This document shows, in pieces, positions 10,495 to 21,179 of a stretch of DNA of 64,000 nucleotides (position 1 is its first letter; each line of letters begins with the position of its first letter). Location: positions 1,067,501-1,131,500 of the forward strand of contig CASBPS010000048.1 in NCBI GenBank assembly GCA_949126835.1, in the 5' to 3' direction. A program made the translations under genes and the position numbers. Source of the DNA: Anisus vortex. Its lineage: Eukaryota; Mollusca; Gastropoda; Planorbidae. The notes below the pieces were generated by a model, which was not told where the DNA came from, did no database searches, and saw nothing but the letters and a program-made list of their open reading frames with translations.

Positions 10495-10692
10495 TTTGCG
10501 AGAACAAATGCATTTAAGTACTCTTACTTCCCGAGTGGCATCCGGGGCATTGAATGGGTTGCCTAAGCAAACCAAGGAAAACCAGTAACTTAACATCATT
10601 TAAAACACTAATCAAAATGCAGGACTAGACTCGGACCACGGAAGAGCCTAGGACGCAAAAATCTTCTCTATAGAAGGGGCGTCTGTTATATC
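10495..10692 (+). mobile_element. LINE 3'-end copy (family A)
   Basis: Contains cccgagtggcatccgg, gaatgggttgcc, gactagactcggaccacgga and ends ggggcgtctgttat. The minus-strand ORF over it is a shadow. Confidence 0.7.
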
Positions 10693-11120
10693 TAATATCA
10701 ATATATATAATTACGGTGAGTTTGTTTATTTATATACTAGTGGTTATGCCCGTCAAAATGACGGAAAAACGAATGACTACAATCTGTTTTGTTGAGAGCG
10801 AAAGAAAAAAAGACTTGCATGAGTTGAATAATAACTTTTCTTTTTGGTATTTAGTTTTAGTTCTTTTTAATTGTTTCTGGTTGCCTTGACCCTGGCATAT
10901 GCATAAGAATTTTTGCTGTCAAGCTTCTGGTATTAAAAAGTACCGAACAGTTGTGATGACTTGACTTGTTATTAATAATGTTAAATCTATATATATATGT
11001 TAAAAATTTGTGTCCCCTCAAATCCCCATTGGTCAATTTGAAAACCTGTAAGTTTGTTTAACTGACCTATTTAGGCCTAGGCCTATATATACTGTCTAAT
11101 AATTTTTTACATCGCACATG
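10693..11120. other. AT-rich intergenic stretch
   Basis: No ORF or repeat is recognised apart from short AT microsatellites (10690-10705, 10988-10998). Confidence 0.4.
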
Positions 11121-11123
11121 TGA

Positions 11124-11208
11124 CTGCGCTAGCTCAGTGGTTAACGTAGCTGACTGCTATGCGGGCGACCTGGGTTCGATTCTCCAGTTAGGCTATACCT
11201 TTTTTTTC
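11124..11208 (+). tRNA. tRNA-like sequence, probably pseudogene or SINE head
   Basis: An A-box-like TAGCTCAGTGGTTA (11130-11143) and a B-box GGGTTCGATTC (11172-11182) are spaced as in a tRNA gene. They are followed by a T8 run (about 11200), a normal Pol III terminator. The D and anticodon stems do not pair cleanly and the acceptor ends do not match, so an intact tRNA is unlikely. The internal promoter could still be active. Confidence 0.45.
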
Positions 11209-11374
11209 TACAATTTTATTTTCAAACTTTTAAAAACAAATGATAGTCAAATACCATTTGATATGATATGTGTGACACGTTTTTTATGGTATATGTTTGA
11301 GAAATGCTCTGATTTACGTTAATGACAAACACTGTTTTACCATAGACTATTATTAGATAGATGGTTTTACTTAT

Positions 11375-11575
11375 CCCATAAGCAAGTACAAATGCACATA
11401 AGTACTCATTCTTCCCGAATGGCATCCGGGCATGGAATGGGTTCTTTAACAAATCAGGTAAACCAGTAAATTTTACATAATGTTAAATACTGCTCAATAT
11501 GCAAGACTGGACTCTGTCCAAGGAAGAGCGTAGGCCGCAATAATCTTCATAGCAGAAAGAGCGTATGTAATATAT
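11375..11575 (+). mobile_element. LINE 3'-end copy (family A)
   Basis: A diverged family A tail (cccgaatggcatccgggcatggaatggg, then gcgtaggccgcaataatctt, ending gagcgtatgtaat). Confidence 0.65.
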
Positions 11576-11605
11576 CAGATGATATATGATATTAGGACTG
11601 CAAGT

Positions 11606-11870
11606 AATGTATCCCGTCGGACCAAATTTGTCATAGAGTCGGTGAAGCAGCATTCACCAGTTACAGTGGTCCGACATACTAGGTGATTGTGTGAACAATA
11701 CAATTCACAGCCGCCTATTTACTATACCACAATGAAAGTCTGGTACCCACCAGTACAGGGTAAACTCAGGGACACCCTCATGACCCGGGAAAAAAATGCT
11801 AGTCAACTGGATTTCAACCCAGGACCGTCGGTACGCCAGTTTAACGCGCTACCGCTCGGCCAGTGTCACC
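11606..11870 (-). mobile_element. tRNA-derived SINE copy 1
   Basis: On the minus strand a tRNA-like head (gtaccgacggtcctgggttg) is followed by the family body (tgggtacc...gtgaatgctgcttcacc) and ends ...ccgacgggatac. Seven copies are seen in the window, and the best head (52.4 kb) carries the B-box GGGTTCGAATCC. Confidence 0.7.
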
Positions 11871-12093
11871 TTAGGATTGCGAGATTTGTACGAAATGTTC
11901 TCCGTAAAGAAACGAGATACCAATCATAAGAAAATGTTATTCTCTATGCACGGACACTCGTAGTATTTTATTCATTCTCGATTCACAAACATGTCGTATG
12001 CTACGTGACGCTAGTTGACCACCCTACTGACCACCCTACTGACCACACTATCCCCTTGTACCCAGAGGACATGGAAACCAATCAAAGCTGCTC

Positions 12094-12425
12094 TCATCAT
12101 CTGTCCTTTGGGTTCCTTGTGGAACATAGGGCCTCTGTCAAAGCACGCCTTTCTTCACGTTCTCTTGCTATTCGCTTCAATTCTTCCCAGCTCTTTCCAG
12201 TTCTTTCGGTTTCATCCAGTATGCTTCGTCTCCATGTTCGCTTGGGTCTTCCTCTATGCCGTTTACCCTGGGGATTCCACTCTGAGGCCTGTCTAGCTCT
12301 GTTGTTGTTATCTTTCCTGAGGGTGTGTCCAATCCATCTCCACTTCCTTTCCATGATTTGGTGTTCTACTTTTCTTTTTCCACACCTCTCCAGCTTGGAT
12401 TTTTCTACCTTCTCGAAAGCTGCTC
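12094..12425 (-). pseudogene. LINE ORF2 C-terminal fragment
   Basis: The minus-strand ORF contains RKWRWIGHTLRK, WNPQGKRHRGRPKRTWRR and a Glu/Arg-rich end. This is the well-known C-terminus of the reverse-transcriptase ORF of many invertebrate LINEs. Upstream codons (LERCGKRKVEHQIM) extend it to about 12420. Palm and endonuclease domains are absent: a truncated relic. Confidence 0.75.
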
Positions 12426-13245
12426 TACTAATAGAAAAACTTTCAATTACTATGCCCAGTTATCGACAGACTTCACTGTCATGTCGTAATGAGGCGTGTC
12501 CTTTTCAATGGAAGAGAACATAGACTTCCGGTGCCTCTTTCCGCCATTTTCGTAATATAAATACATGCTGGTGTTGGACAATATATTTCAATATGTAGAT
12601 ATTTACGAAGGCTACAAGATTAATTTTGACATAGAGTAGAGCAACAAATAGTAGACTTTTCATTCATTACATTATTCCGTTATAAAATTCTACATATGAT
12701 ATAAAATTTACAACAGATTTATAGAACAGACATTATAATATGTATAAAAACAACAACGTAATTATATCAAAAGAATGCACTTCATAATTGAAGAATCATA
12801 CTTTTAATTATAAAATGAAGAATCATACATTTTTTTTAAAATAATACATATCGAAACATACAAAACCATTATTTTATATGTATAACGTTTAGTGAATTTG
12901 AAATATAACATTTGCAGTGTCCCTTAATATATATACAATGACAAACCTAAAAGTTTTAAATCTAATCGTGGGGAAATGTACAGCACAAATATGTATCAAT
13001 TTTTGGTTGGAAAATATAACGAGCCAATCAATATTTCATATAGAAGATATTGCTAAAAGTAAGTTATCTGAAGATAAAATATTACGTATCAATAAACAAC
13101 TCAGTAGAGTGTTCGGAGGCCATGTTATTTTGTCTTTCATAGTTTGTGACTGTCTTGCGGTAGCTGAAAAGACATCAGAAATTCAATTGCTATCAGTTGA
13201 TAATGTACATAGTGTTGCACTATCAGTTCAATTGGTAAACCATAC
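12426..13245. other. AT-rich stretch, no supported gene
   Basis: Mostly AT-rich. A 149-codon plus-strand ORF (12917-13366) covers part of it but has no recognisable domain and runs into a repeated block. Confidence 0.4.
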
Positions 13246-13247
13246 AA

Positions 13248-13440
13248 TCAATCTAACGCGAAACGTGGGCAGCTTTCCTCACATGTTTTATATAATTTTA
13301 AACCCCTTCTATATATTATGCTATTTTATTCCACGACAGCTCGCTCGCTATAGGGTTACAGATTGAATTGCACACATTTCTATGCTAGACTAACGTGTTT
13401 AATGTACCGTTCTTAGGGACTTTGTTTTTCGGCATCCATA
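13248..13440. repeat. Tandem duplication unit, copy 1
   Basis: Blocks taacgcgaaacgtgggc, ttttattccacgacagctcgctc, gcacac...tatgctagactaacgtgtt and tagggactttg recur in the same order in copy 2, 360 bp downstream. A partial third block is at 13494-13560. Confidence 0.75.
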
Positions 13441-13607
13441 GCGACTATAGCCAAACTGACTCACTTGTAAAAAAAATACATGTCCAACTAGTATATTCCA
13501 CGACAGCTAGCTCCCTATAGTATGTCCACCTATTTTTATGCTCACCAAACGTGTGTTTATGTACCCTGTTTCCCTATCCTTAGAGTCCTAACCACATTTA
13601 TCCATAC

Positions 13608-13834
13608 GATCACACTAACGCAAAACGCGGGCTGCTTTCCCCACTTATATATGCAATTTAAACTCCTTCTATATACATGTACTATGATGTACTATGCAAT
13701 TTTATTCCACGACAGCTCGCTCCCTTTAGTATAGTCCAGACGGATTGAATTCCACACATATATATGCTAGACTAACGTGTTAAATGTACCGTCTATAGGG
13801 ACTTTGGCTATAGTCGCTACGGTAGACGAAAAAC
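13608..13834. repeat. Tandem duplication unit, copy 2, with small internal inversion
   Basis: Matches copy 1 up to tagggactttg. After that, ggctatagtcgctacgg...gaaaaac is the reverse complement of the sequence at the same place in copy 1. Confidence 0.7.
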
Positions 13835-13839
13835 AATCT

Positions 13840-14630
13840 AATGAACTATTTTTAAACACGTCTAACAACTTGTGAAATTTCTTCAAAGTCCGAATCGATG
13901 CAGTATGTCTAAGGACTATTAAAAAAAATAAAACTAATTTTCTCAGTCTGACTTATCGCCCCTGCCTTTTATACCGCAATAAATAGAATCGTATCAAAAT
14001 TGACAATGACAGTACTGTGAGGACATTTGAAATAAATTGGGCAACTTTTGGAGAGAAAAAAATGACAAACTATTATGTAAGAGATTTTTACAAACACGGC
14101 AATTACCGATATTTATAATTTTATCATGATTAAGGTTTAAAAAGGATTCCTGAATAATTTAATATAGCCTATGATTGTGACACAATTGTGTGATTTGCTT
14201 CTTGTTTAAAGATGTAGAATAGATGAATGTGGTGTCGTAAGGGCAAGTTAATAAACAGATGACGTGGGGCGGGCATGGATACAAACATATCCGCTTATCC
14301 AGTTACCTTTTTAGAAAAGCATTTAACATGGAAGAATATAGGCCACTATATAAAAATGTATTTATATTTAATTAGATTGTTAATGTGTATTGAGTGTAGC
14401 TTACATTTAAATAATAATATTCATTTAATATTGTACGCTATAACTATAATGTCTAGAGTATAGGCCTATTTAGAATGTATACGCCTTAGGCCTATAATTA
14501 TAAAGGTTTAATTGAATATATTACTATTACTTATTTAATTCTAGCATTATAAACTCTTGTGATGCTAAACTTTACTTTTAAAGTATTAAGTTACAAGAAA
14601 AATCATGTTTGTAATTGTTTTTAATTTCAG
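13840..14630. other. AT-rich stretch upstream of a candidate exon
   Basis: No domain-bearing ORF. It ends in a fair 3' splice-site context (gtaattgtttttaatttcag, 14611-14630). Confidence 0.4.
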
Positions 14631-14700
14631 ATGCTGCGAAGATGTAGAAGAAAGCCTTAACATGAATATCTACCTCAGAAGATGTCAAACTGGCTACTAA
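14631..14700 (+). CDS. Candidate terminal coding exon (22 residues)
   Basis: Behind a pyrimidine-rich acceptor ending in cag, one frame reads CCEDVEESLNMNIYLRRCQ and two further residues, then taa at 14698-14700. An aataaa lies at about 14863. No upstream partner exon is identified, and the peptide is too short to assign. Confidence 0.25.
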
Positions 14701-14964
14701 AGACATTATCTCAAACTCTGATGTGTTTGCTTTTGATAAGAAAAAAAATATACGTATTGAATTATATTTCTGGCTTTTCTACTGATTGTAAAATGTGGAC
14801 CCACGAAAAGTGCATCAAAGACAGCCAGTGACAGGTTTTATTTACTACTAGAATTATTCTAATTAATAAAAAAACAATTTAAAAAAAGTTTTGGGGTTGT
14901 TTACTTGATTAAATTGTCATTGCATTAGTGTTTTTGAATATTCAATGTATCGACTTTCTGATCA

Positions 14965-15163
14965 TAGGGCTGGTAAGGCAGTGTTCACCAGTTTCTTTGA
15001 GCCACGGCATACTAACAGGGTGTGTGGCCAGCACAATGCCCAGCCGCCTTTACTTTGACCCCAACTAACGTCAGGTACCCAACAGAGCTGTGTAGACTCA
15101 GGGACGCCCTCACGTCCTGGGAAAAAAATCTTAGCCTCCACCAGGATTCGATCTCAGAATCTA
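14965..15163 (-). mobile_element. tRNA-derived SINE copy 2, head replaced by satellite
   Basis: A clear SINE body (ggcagtgttcaccagtttc, tggccagcacaatgcccagc, accaggattcgatct). The tRNA-head end is lost exactly where the 18-bp satellite begins. Confidence 0.7.
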
Positions 15164-16870
15164 CAATATAAATGTATCATACAATATAAATGTATTATAC
15201 AATATAAAGGTATCATACAATATAAATGTATCATACAATATAAATGTATCATACAATATAAATGTATCATACAATATAAATGTATCATACAATATAAATG
15301 TATCATACAATATAAATGTATCATACAATATAAATGTATCATACAATATAAATGTATCATACAATATAAATGTATCATACAATATAAATGTATCATACAA
15401 TATAAATGTATCATACAATATAAATGTATCATACAATATAAATGTATCATACAATATAAATGTATCATACAATATAAATGTATCATACAATATAAATGTA
15501 TCATACAATATAAATGTATCATACAATATAAATGTATCATACAATATAAATGTATCATACAATATAAATGTATCATACAATATAAATGTATCATACAATA
15601 TAAATGTATCATACAATATAAATGTATCATACAATATAAATGTATCATACAATATAAATGTATCATACAATATAAATGTATCATACAATATAAATGTATC
15701 ATACAATATAAATGTATCATACAATATAAATGTATCATACAATATAAATGTATCATACAATATAAATGTATCATACAATATAAATGTATCATACAATATA
15801 AATGTATCATACAATATAAATGTATCATACAATATAAATGTATCATACAATATAAATGTATCATACAATATAAATGTATCATACAATATAAATGTATCAT
15901 ACAATATAAATGTATCATACAATATAAATGTATCATACAATATAAATGTATCATACAATATAAATGTATCATACAATATAAATGTATCATACAATATAAA
16001 TGTATCATACAATATAAATGTATCATACAATATAAATGTATCATACAATATAAATGTATCATACAATATAAATGTATCATACAATATAAATGTATCATAC
16101 AATATAAATGTATCATACAATATAAATGTATCATACAATATAAATGTATCATACAATATAAATGTATCATACAATATAAATGTATCATACAATATAAATG
16201 TATCATACAATATAAATGTATCATACAATATAAATGTATCATACAATATAAATGTATCATACAATATAAATGTATCATACAATATAAATGTATCATACAA
16301 TATAAATGTATCATACAATATAAATGTATCATACAATATAAATGTATCATACAATATAAATGTATCATACAATATAAATGTATCATACAATATAAATGTA
16401 TCATACAATATAAATGTATCATACAATATAAATGTATCATACAATATAAATGTATCATACAATATAAATGTATCATACAATATAAATGTATCATACAATA
16501 TAAATGTATCATACAATATAAATGTATCATACAATATAAATGTATCATACAATATAAATGTATCATACAATATAAATGTATCATACAATATAAATGTATC
16601 ATACAATATAAATGTATCATACAATATAAATGTATCATACAATATAAATGTATCATACAATATAAATGTATCATACAATATAAATGTATCATACAATATA
16701 AATGTATCATACAATATAAATGTATCATACAATATAAATGTATCATACAATATAAATGTATCATACAATATAAATGTATCATACAATATAAATGTATCAT
16801 ACAATACAAATGTATCATACAATATAATAATATATGTATTATACAATATATATGTATCATACAATACAAA
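15161..16870. repeat. 18-bp satellite, about 95 near-identical units
   Basis: The unit is tgtatcatacaatataaa. The interior units appear identical for more than 1.5 kb. Variants are confined to the edges (tgtattatac near 15190, aaaggtatc near 15207, acaatacaaa and an expanded AT block at 16800-16870). A multiple of three keeps two minus-strand frames open (CMIHLY-type hexapeptides). These are not genes. Confidence 0.95.
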
Positions 16871-16914
16871 TCAGTCAATCCCCTACCTGAGAGCACTGAG
16901 CCTGTACTTTTGTT

Positions 16915-16970
16915 TTATTCTGCTACGGGTACTTCAGATTCTTTTACCTCCGCCTCATTTGCTGGAGATT
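16915..16970 (-). CDS. Candidate terminal exon, possibly of the NDK-domain gene
   Basis: Minus strand: a strong acceptor (a long T run, then ccaaag) is followed by codons for SPANEAEVKESEVPVAE and taa (16917-16915). The first two bases need one from an upstream exon. AATAAA overlaps the stop, and the satellite array starts 45 bp beyond. Short acidic tails are common at the ends of thioredoxin/NDK proteins. The orientation matches the NDK exons 13.6 kb away, but linkage is inferred and phase shows at least one exon between them. Confidence 0.4.
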
Positions 16971-16979
16971 CTTTGGAAA

Positions 16980-17925
16980 AAAAAAAGAAAAAATTTAAAC
17001 AAGAAAATTACTTAAGTAAACTGTAGTTATGTAAAAACTGTAAGTCAGGAAATAAATTTACATATATTTTACAAAAGTCTTTTAAAAAAATACATTTGCT
17101 AGCAATGACATTTTAAATTACACACAAAACAAAAACCATTCAATGTTATTATAAGTTGATTCAATAACAAACATATTGTTCCATGAGCAATCTGGTGTGG
17201 TACACACAAAAATATTAGCACTAGATGTATAAGGGAAGAATTATTGTTGCTGCCTTAATATTGTTTCAGAAATGAATAACCGATTCCTTTTTTAAAAACA
17301 ACTTTCAGTGAAAAGAATCAACTGTAAACATTAGCAAACAAAGTTTTAACAGAAATGAAGAAATAAAAGTTGGATAAAAAGAATTAACAAAATGAATCTG
17401 TAAAATGTGGTCACAAACAGATTTTACTGTCAGGCGTATTGGTAGAACACATATCCCTAAAGTAGAACCAGTGGCATATAAATGTAAATCACATAAACAG
17501 ATTGTGGTACATAAGCGTACTGTGGTTTCCCTCCCCCCCCCCTCATTGATCAACTTGTTGACATATATCATGAGGTGGAAAAATAACAATTCAAAAAACT
17601 AATTACACTTTAACGAATGTGTCTTCCAAAAATGTTTGATTATGACTGGTAATAACATTTTATTAGTGGTGCAATGTAAAGATAAAATAATTTAAAATCC
17701 TTGTCCCAAATCCAAAAATGTATGAACATGAATGGAAACATGACAATTTTCATTCAATTAAGAACTAAAGCTTCCATTTACATAAGTACTTAAACTGCTT
17801 AAACTGCCACACACATATTGCAAGGTCTTTTTTTAAATATTCAGTTTACTCCAACCATCATTGAACTCTTAATATTTGTTGTATATATATGTATAATATA
17901 TATGTATAATATATATACATAGATA
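16980..17925. other. AT-rich stretch, no gene recognised
   Basis: Two overlapping ORFs at 17305-17602 on opposite strands have no motif. A C-run is at 17530 and AT microsatellite at 17880-17935. Confidence 0.4.
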
Positions 17926-18080
17926 TATATATATACTCTTTTATATGAGTAAATTGTGTTAATTTTATAAGTAACAGGTGCATTAATTTAATAGCGAAGT
18001 CAAAAGAAAATTTTTCTGTATAATGCTTTGAACACCACATATTATTATGTTTATATTATTTTTATGAAAATATTTATTAT
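17926..18080 (+). repeat. Dispersed repeat, copy 1 (pair with 28143-28325)
   Basis: atatactct, agtcaaaaga, tttgaa(c/t)accacat, ttatattat and tattatttagaca occur in the same order in both copies, roughly 70% alike by eye. Confidence 0.5.
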
Positions 18081-18085
18081 TTAGA

Positions 18086-18127
18086 CATGTATATATAGCT
18101 CAGTAAGCACTGAGCTATATATACATG
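18086..18127. other. Perfect hairpin: 19-bp arms, 4-nt loop
   Basis: Arm 18086-18104 catgtatatatagctcagt and arm 18109-18127 are exact reverse complements around aagc. It could be a tiny palindromic element or a cruciform-forming site. Confidence 0.8.
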
Positions 18128-18198
18128 AAGTGCTCAAGCAATTAAAATAGAGAAGAAAAAATGGGAGAAAATGCGGACTTTTTAATATAGATAGGTGC

Positions 18199-18375
18199 TG
18201 AAGGGTTACCTGTATATATTATATGTATGTTTATATGCTAAAGTTATGTTATGAATTCAGTCTGTCAATTAGTTTCTACCTTTATTGTTTCAGTCAATGT
18301 CCATCATATGTCCAACATGTATGTTCATCATTTATGTGAATAAAGATATTTAAAACAGAATGAGGAGTTTCTTCA
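18199..18375 (+). mobile_element. Left LTR of Gypsy element 3 (177 bp)
   Basis: tgaagggttacctg ... gaggagtttcttca, with gtgaataaagatat as a poly(A)-signal region. This is a very short LTR. Confidence 0.9.
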
Positions 18376-18412
18376 TGAACATACAACAGCGACAATAGAT
18401 CCTTCTTCTTCG

Positions 18413-19316
18413 TTGACTTGTAGCCCAAATTCTTCTTCATCGTTCACATCAGATCCAATACGATCCTTCAACATGGTCGTCGTCTCATGCCCAGCGAGCG
18501 GCTGCTCCTTCCGTACTGATGACCTTCCACCAGAGATCATTGTACCTCTGCTCAATATCCATGCTCTCGAGCATTCACGTCCTCAGATCCAGCATCAAGG
18601 GGTCCTAAGCTCAACAGACCTACAATTGATACCGGGGTAGATGAAGAAACTTGGAACGCCTTCGCTCGAAGATGGGAGACTTTCAAACTGGGCTCAGACA
18701 TTAGCGATGACGCAGCGCTGACACAGCTCTTCCAGTGCACCAGTGAAACACTGGGCGATCTACTCCTGAAGTCTGACCCACATCTAACAAGACGATCTGT
18801 TAAAGATGTGCTTAAGGTCATACGGTCCTTAGCAGTCATTCCTGTCGCCAGAGGTGTCACTCGAGCGGAGCTCTTTCGGATGAACCAGTCTAACGATGAA
18901 CCCATTAGAACCTTTGCAGCCAGAGTGAGGGGTAAAGCTGAGACCTGTGCTTTCACCACCTCTGCCAAATGTCCATGCGGACAACCTATCCAAGCTGACT
19001 ACACCGAAGAGGTAATTCGGGATGTCATTCTAGCTGGAATCTGCGACTTAGACATCAGAAGAGATGCTTTAAGCATGCCGGCATCCAAGACAAGGCCACC
19101 AACGACGTCATTGGTATCATCGAGAGCCGAGAGATGGCTCGCAATGTCACCCCTCTTTCATCGGTCTCCGCCATTTCATCTTATAAGAAGGTGAAGCAGC
19201 CAAGGCCACCTAGGGCAAGCCAAAAGACAGTTCCATGCCCTGATTGCGGGAAGCCTTTCCTTTGCTTCAGGGAAAGACAAGACGGCGGTGTTAATAAGAA
19301 TGCTTACAAACAATAA
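18413..19316 (+). pseudogene. Gag of Gypsy element 3, frameshifted
   Basis: Three frame segments make one Gag. 18413-18600 holds a zinc-finger-like CPASGCSF...H....H start (VVVSCPASGC, LLNIHALEH). 18601-19080 is the capsid core (ETWNAFARRWETFKLG, ELFRMNQSNDEPIRTFAARV). 19081-19316 includes IGIIESREMARN-like wording and a cysteine pair (CPDCGKPF). Frame changes occur near 18595 and 19085, with a taa at 19314-19316. The family is common in invertebrate Gypsy elements. Confidence 0.7.
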
Positions 19317-19649
19317 ATCGACTGCTGGCGCTCTGGCAGAAAGAAACTGAAGGAAACAGAGAGGTCCGTCGTGCGTGCAATCGAGCTTGAAGAGACTGAT
19401 CAAATCTTCCAGATTTCAGCTTTAGGTTCAAAACACAGACACCCGAAGATTAACATTTCAGTTAGTTCCGCAGACAAGGTCAACCATCCGGTGGTCTCAG
19501 TTGAGGCCATTGCTGACACTGGAGCCATGTCGAATGTGTGGGGCTTAAGTGACTTTAAAAAAGCTGGATTTACAGCCAAAGACTTGCAACCTTCATCAGT
19601 GACAATTAGAGCTGCAAATGGACAATCATTAGATATTTGTGGACATTGA
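19317..19649 (+). pseudogene. Protease of Gypsy element 3
   Basis: Continues the frame of the gag end after the stop at 19314. The catalytic motif ADTGAMSNVWG (DTGA) is followed by ANGQSLDICGH, a typical Gypsy protease segment, and then a stop. Sequence 19650-19830 is unrelated filler where RT and RNase H should be. Confidence 0.7.
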
Positions 19650-19861
19650 CGTTAATGCTAAAACATGTGCCTTTTTTTCCAGTAAATTTAGCTTCATCCG
19701 AGATGCACATCAGTATTTCATTTATAAAAACATTGAAACTGTAATTAGTGTAATATGACAGTACCGCGTTGGCGAAAATGACTATTTAGTAGTATTTAGC
19801 CTTCTATAAACCAATAAACCCAGAATACAGAAAGAACTATTTTCCACACCATCAGGAGGTG

Positions 19862-20736
19862 CCTGGTCAGGAGCACGTGGCCTCATAGGATGCTTGCGCT
19901 CCTTATTCGCAACATTAGGTGTCCCCGACGAGCTGTCAAGTGATGGCGGACCAGAGTTCACGGCTGGTTTGACCAGAGATTTCCTCAAGACATGGGGTGT
20001 AAGGCACCGCATCTCCTCAGCATACCATCCACAATCAAATGGAAGGGCAGAGGTAGCGGTCAAGTCTGCAAAAAGATTACTCAGATAAAATGTGGGGCCA
20101 AACGGATCATTAGACAACGACAAGCTCCTTAGAGCTTTGTTGCAATCGAGGAACACCCCTGACCCTGATTGCAATCTATCTCCTGCACAAATAATCTTTG
20201 GACGACCAATCAGGGACTCGCTTTCGTTTGTGAATCGTCTTGAGAAGTACACAAATCCACATATCAGACCTATCTGGCGGGAAGCATGGGCGGCAAAAGA
20301 AAGTGCACTCCGCACACGTTTCACAAGGACGTCAGAAACCCTGAATGAGCATGCGAAGCCCCTAATGCCTCTTCAAATCGGCGACCAATGCTTCATACAC
20401 AACCAAACTGGTAATAATCCTAACAAATGGCACCAAACAGGAACCATAGTAGACTCAACTGAGCATGACCAGTATGTGGTAAAGGTTGATGGATCTGGTA
20501 GACTTACAAAGAGGAACAGGCGATTTCGTAGGGCTTTCAAGCCGGCATCGTTGGCGATCGAAAACACTTCACTTAAAGAGACCTGGTCAGCCAATGATAA
20601 TTCTACAAATAACCCTCCAACAATAGGACATGTGGAGCCCTCAGGCACACCATTTGAGCCCCCAGACACACCATTTGAGCCATCTTGTGAAACTATGACT
20701 AGCCTGCTACCAAGTTTTCCCAGAATCTACACCTGA
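19862..20736 (+). pseudogene. Integrase C-terminal two thirds of Gypsy element 3
   Basis: Begins inside the catalytic core: SSDGGPEF (second Asp) and YHPQSNGRAEVAVKSAKRLL (catalytic Glu) are present. The zinc finger and first Asp are deleted. A nonsense codon at 20086-20088 is followed by the same frame. The C-terminal part has a beta-barrel segment (IGDQCFIHNQTGNNPNKWHQ). The frame shifts near 20712. Confidence 0.75.
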
Positions 20737-20740
20737 AACA

Positions 20741-20965
20741 GTGAATCTTCCCATCAGTGCATCTGATTCTGAGTATCAGGCTAACAGACCAACCACTCCT
20801 AGACCGACCTCCATTGAAGAGACTTTAACAACAGCTAAAAAAGTCCCAGCAATGCTACAACGCATCCTACCCCATAATTTGTCTGGATTAAAAGAAGATA
20901 TAATTGCTCCCAACAGCGGCGGCAGGCGCCCTAGGAGACGTCGGATGTCTAATTGTGACAGATAA
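20741..20965 (+). pseudogene. Pol C-terminal tail of Gypsy element 3
   Basis: In the next frame: a Pro/Ser-rich tail ending GGRRPRRRRMSNCDR and a stop, a basic end typical of Gypsy pol, a few bases before the G-rich tract. Confidence 0.55.
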
Positions 20966-20967
20966 AC

Positions 20968-20981
20968 ATGGGGGGGGGGGG
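20968..20981 (+). promoter_or_regulatory. Polypurine tract of Gypsy element 3
   Basis: A run of about 12 G directly before the right LTR, where plus-strand DNA synthesis would be primed. Confidence 0.65.
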
Positions 20982-20982
20982 T

Positions 20983-21153
20983 TGAAGGGTTACCTGTATA
21001 TATTATGTTTATAAGCTAAAGTTATGTTATGAATTCAGTCTGTCAATTAGTTTCTACCTTTATTGTTTCAGTCAATGTCCATCATATGTCCAACATGTAT
21101 GTTCATCATTTATGTGAATAAAGATATTTAAAACAGAATGAGGAGTTTCTTCA
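20983..21153 (+). mobile_element. Right LTR of Gypsy element 3 (171 bp)
   Basis: Near-identical to 18199-18375, followed by the ggtgc target duplication. Confidence 0.9.
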
Positions 21154-21179
21154 GGTGCACTGTAGACTGACCTATATAT

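Larger units (their letters stand above)
18199..21153 (+). mobile_element. Ty3/Gypsy element 3, complete ends, internally deleted
   Basis: LTRs at 18199-18375 and 20983-21153 (TG...CA) differ by little more than a 6-bp indel and a few bases. The flanks are ggtgc (18194-18198) and ggtgc (21154-21158), a perfect 5-bp target duplication. Internal order is gag, protease, [RT/RNase H deleted], integrase, the ordinary Gypsy order. At 2955 bp it is about half normal length. Confidence 0.95.

Noticed and set aside
12917..13366. 149-codon plus-strand ORF
   Set aside because: No recognisable domain, poor composition, and its 3' third is part of a tandem duplication.
15154..16896. 580- and 567-codon minus-strand ORFs of hexapeptide repeats
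   Set aside because: They are translations of the 18-bp satellite; the unit length keeps frames open without selection.
18373..18968. Minus-strand ORFs over the gag of element 3
   Set aside because: Shadows of the plus-strand gag, which has clear family features.
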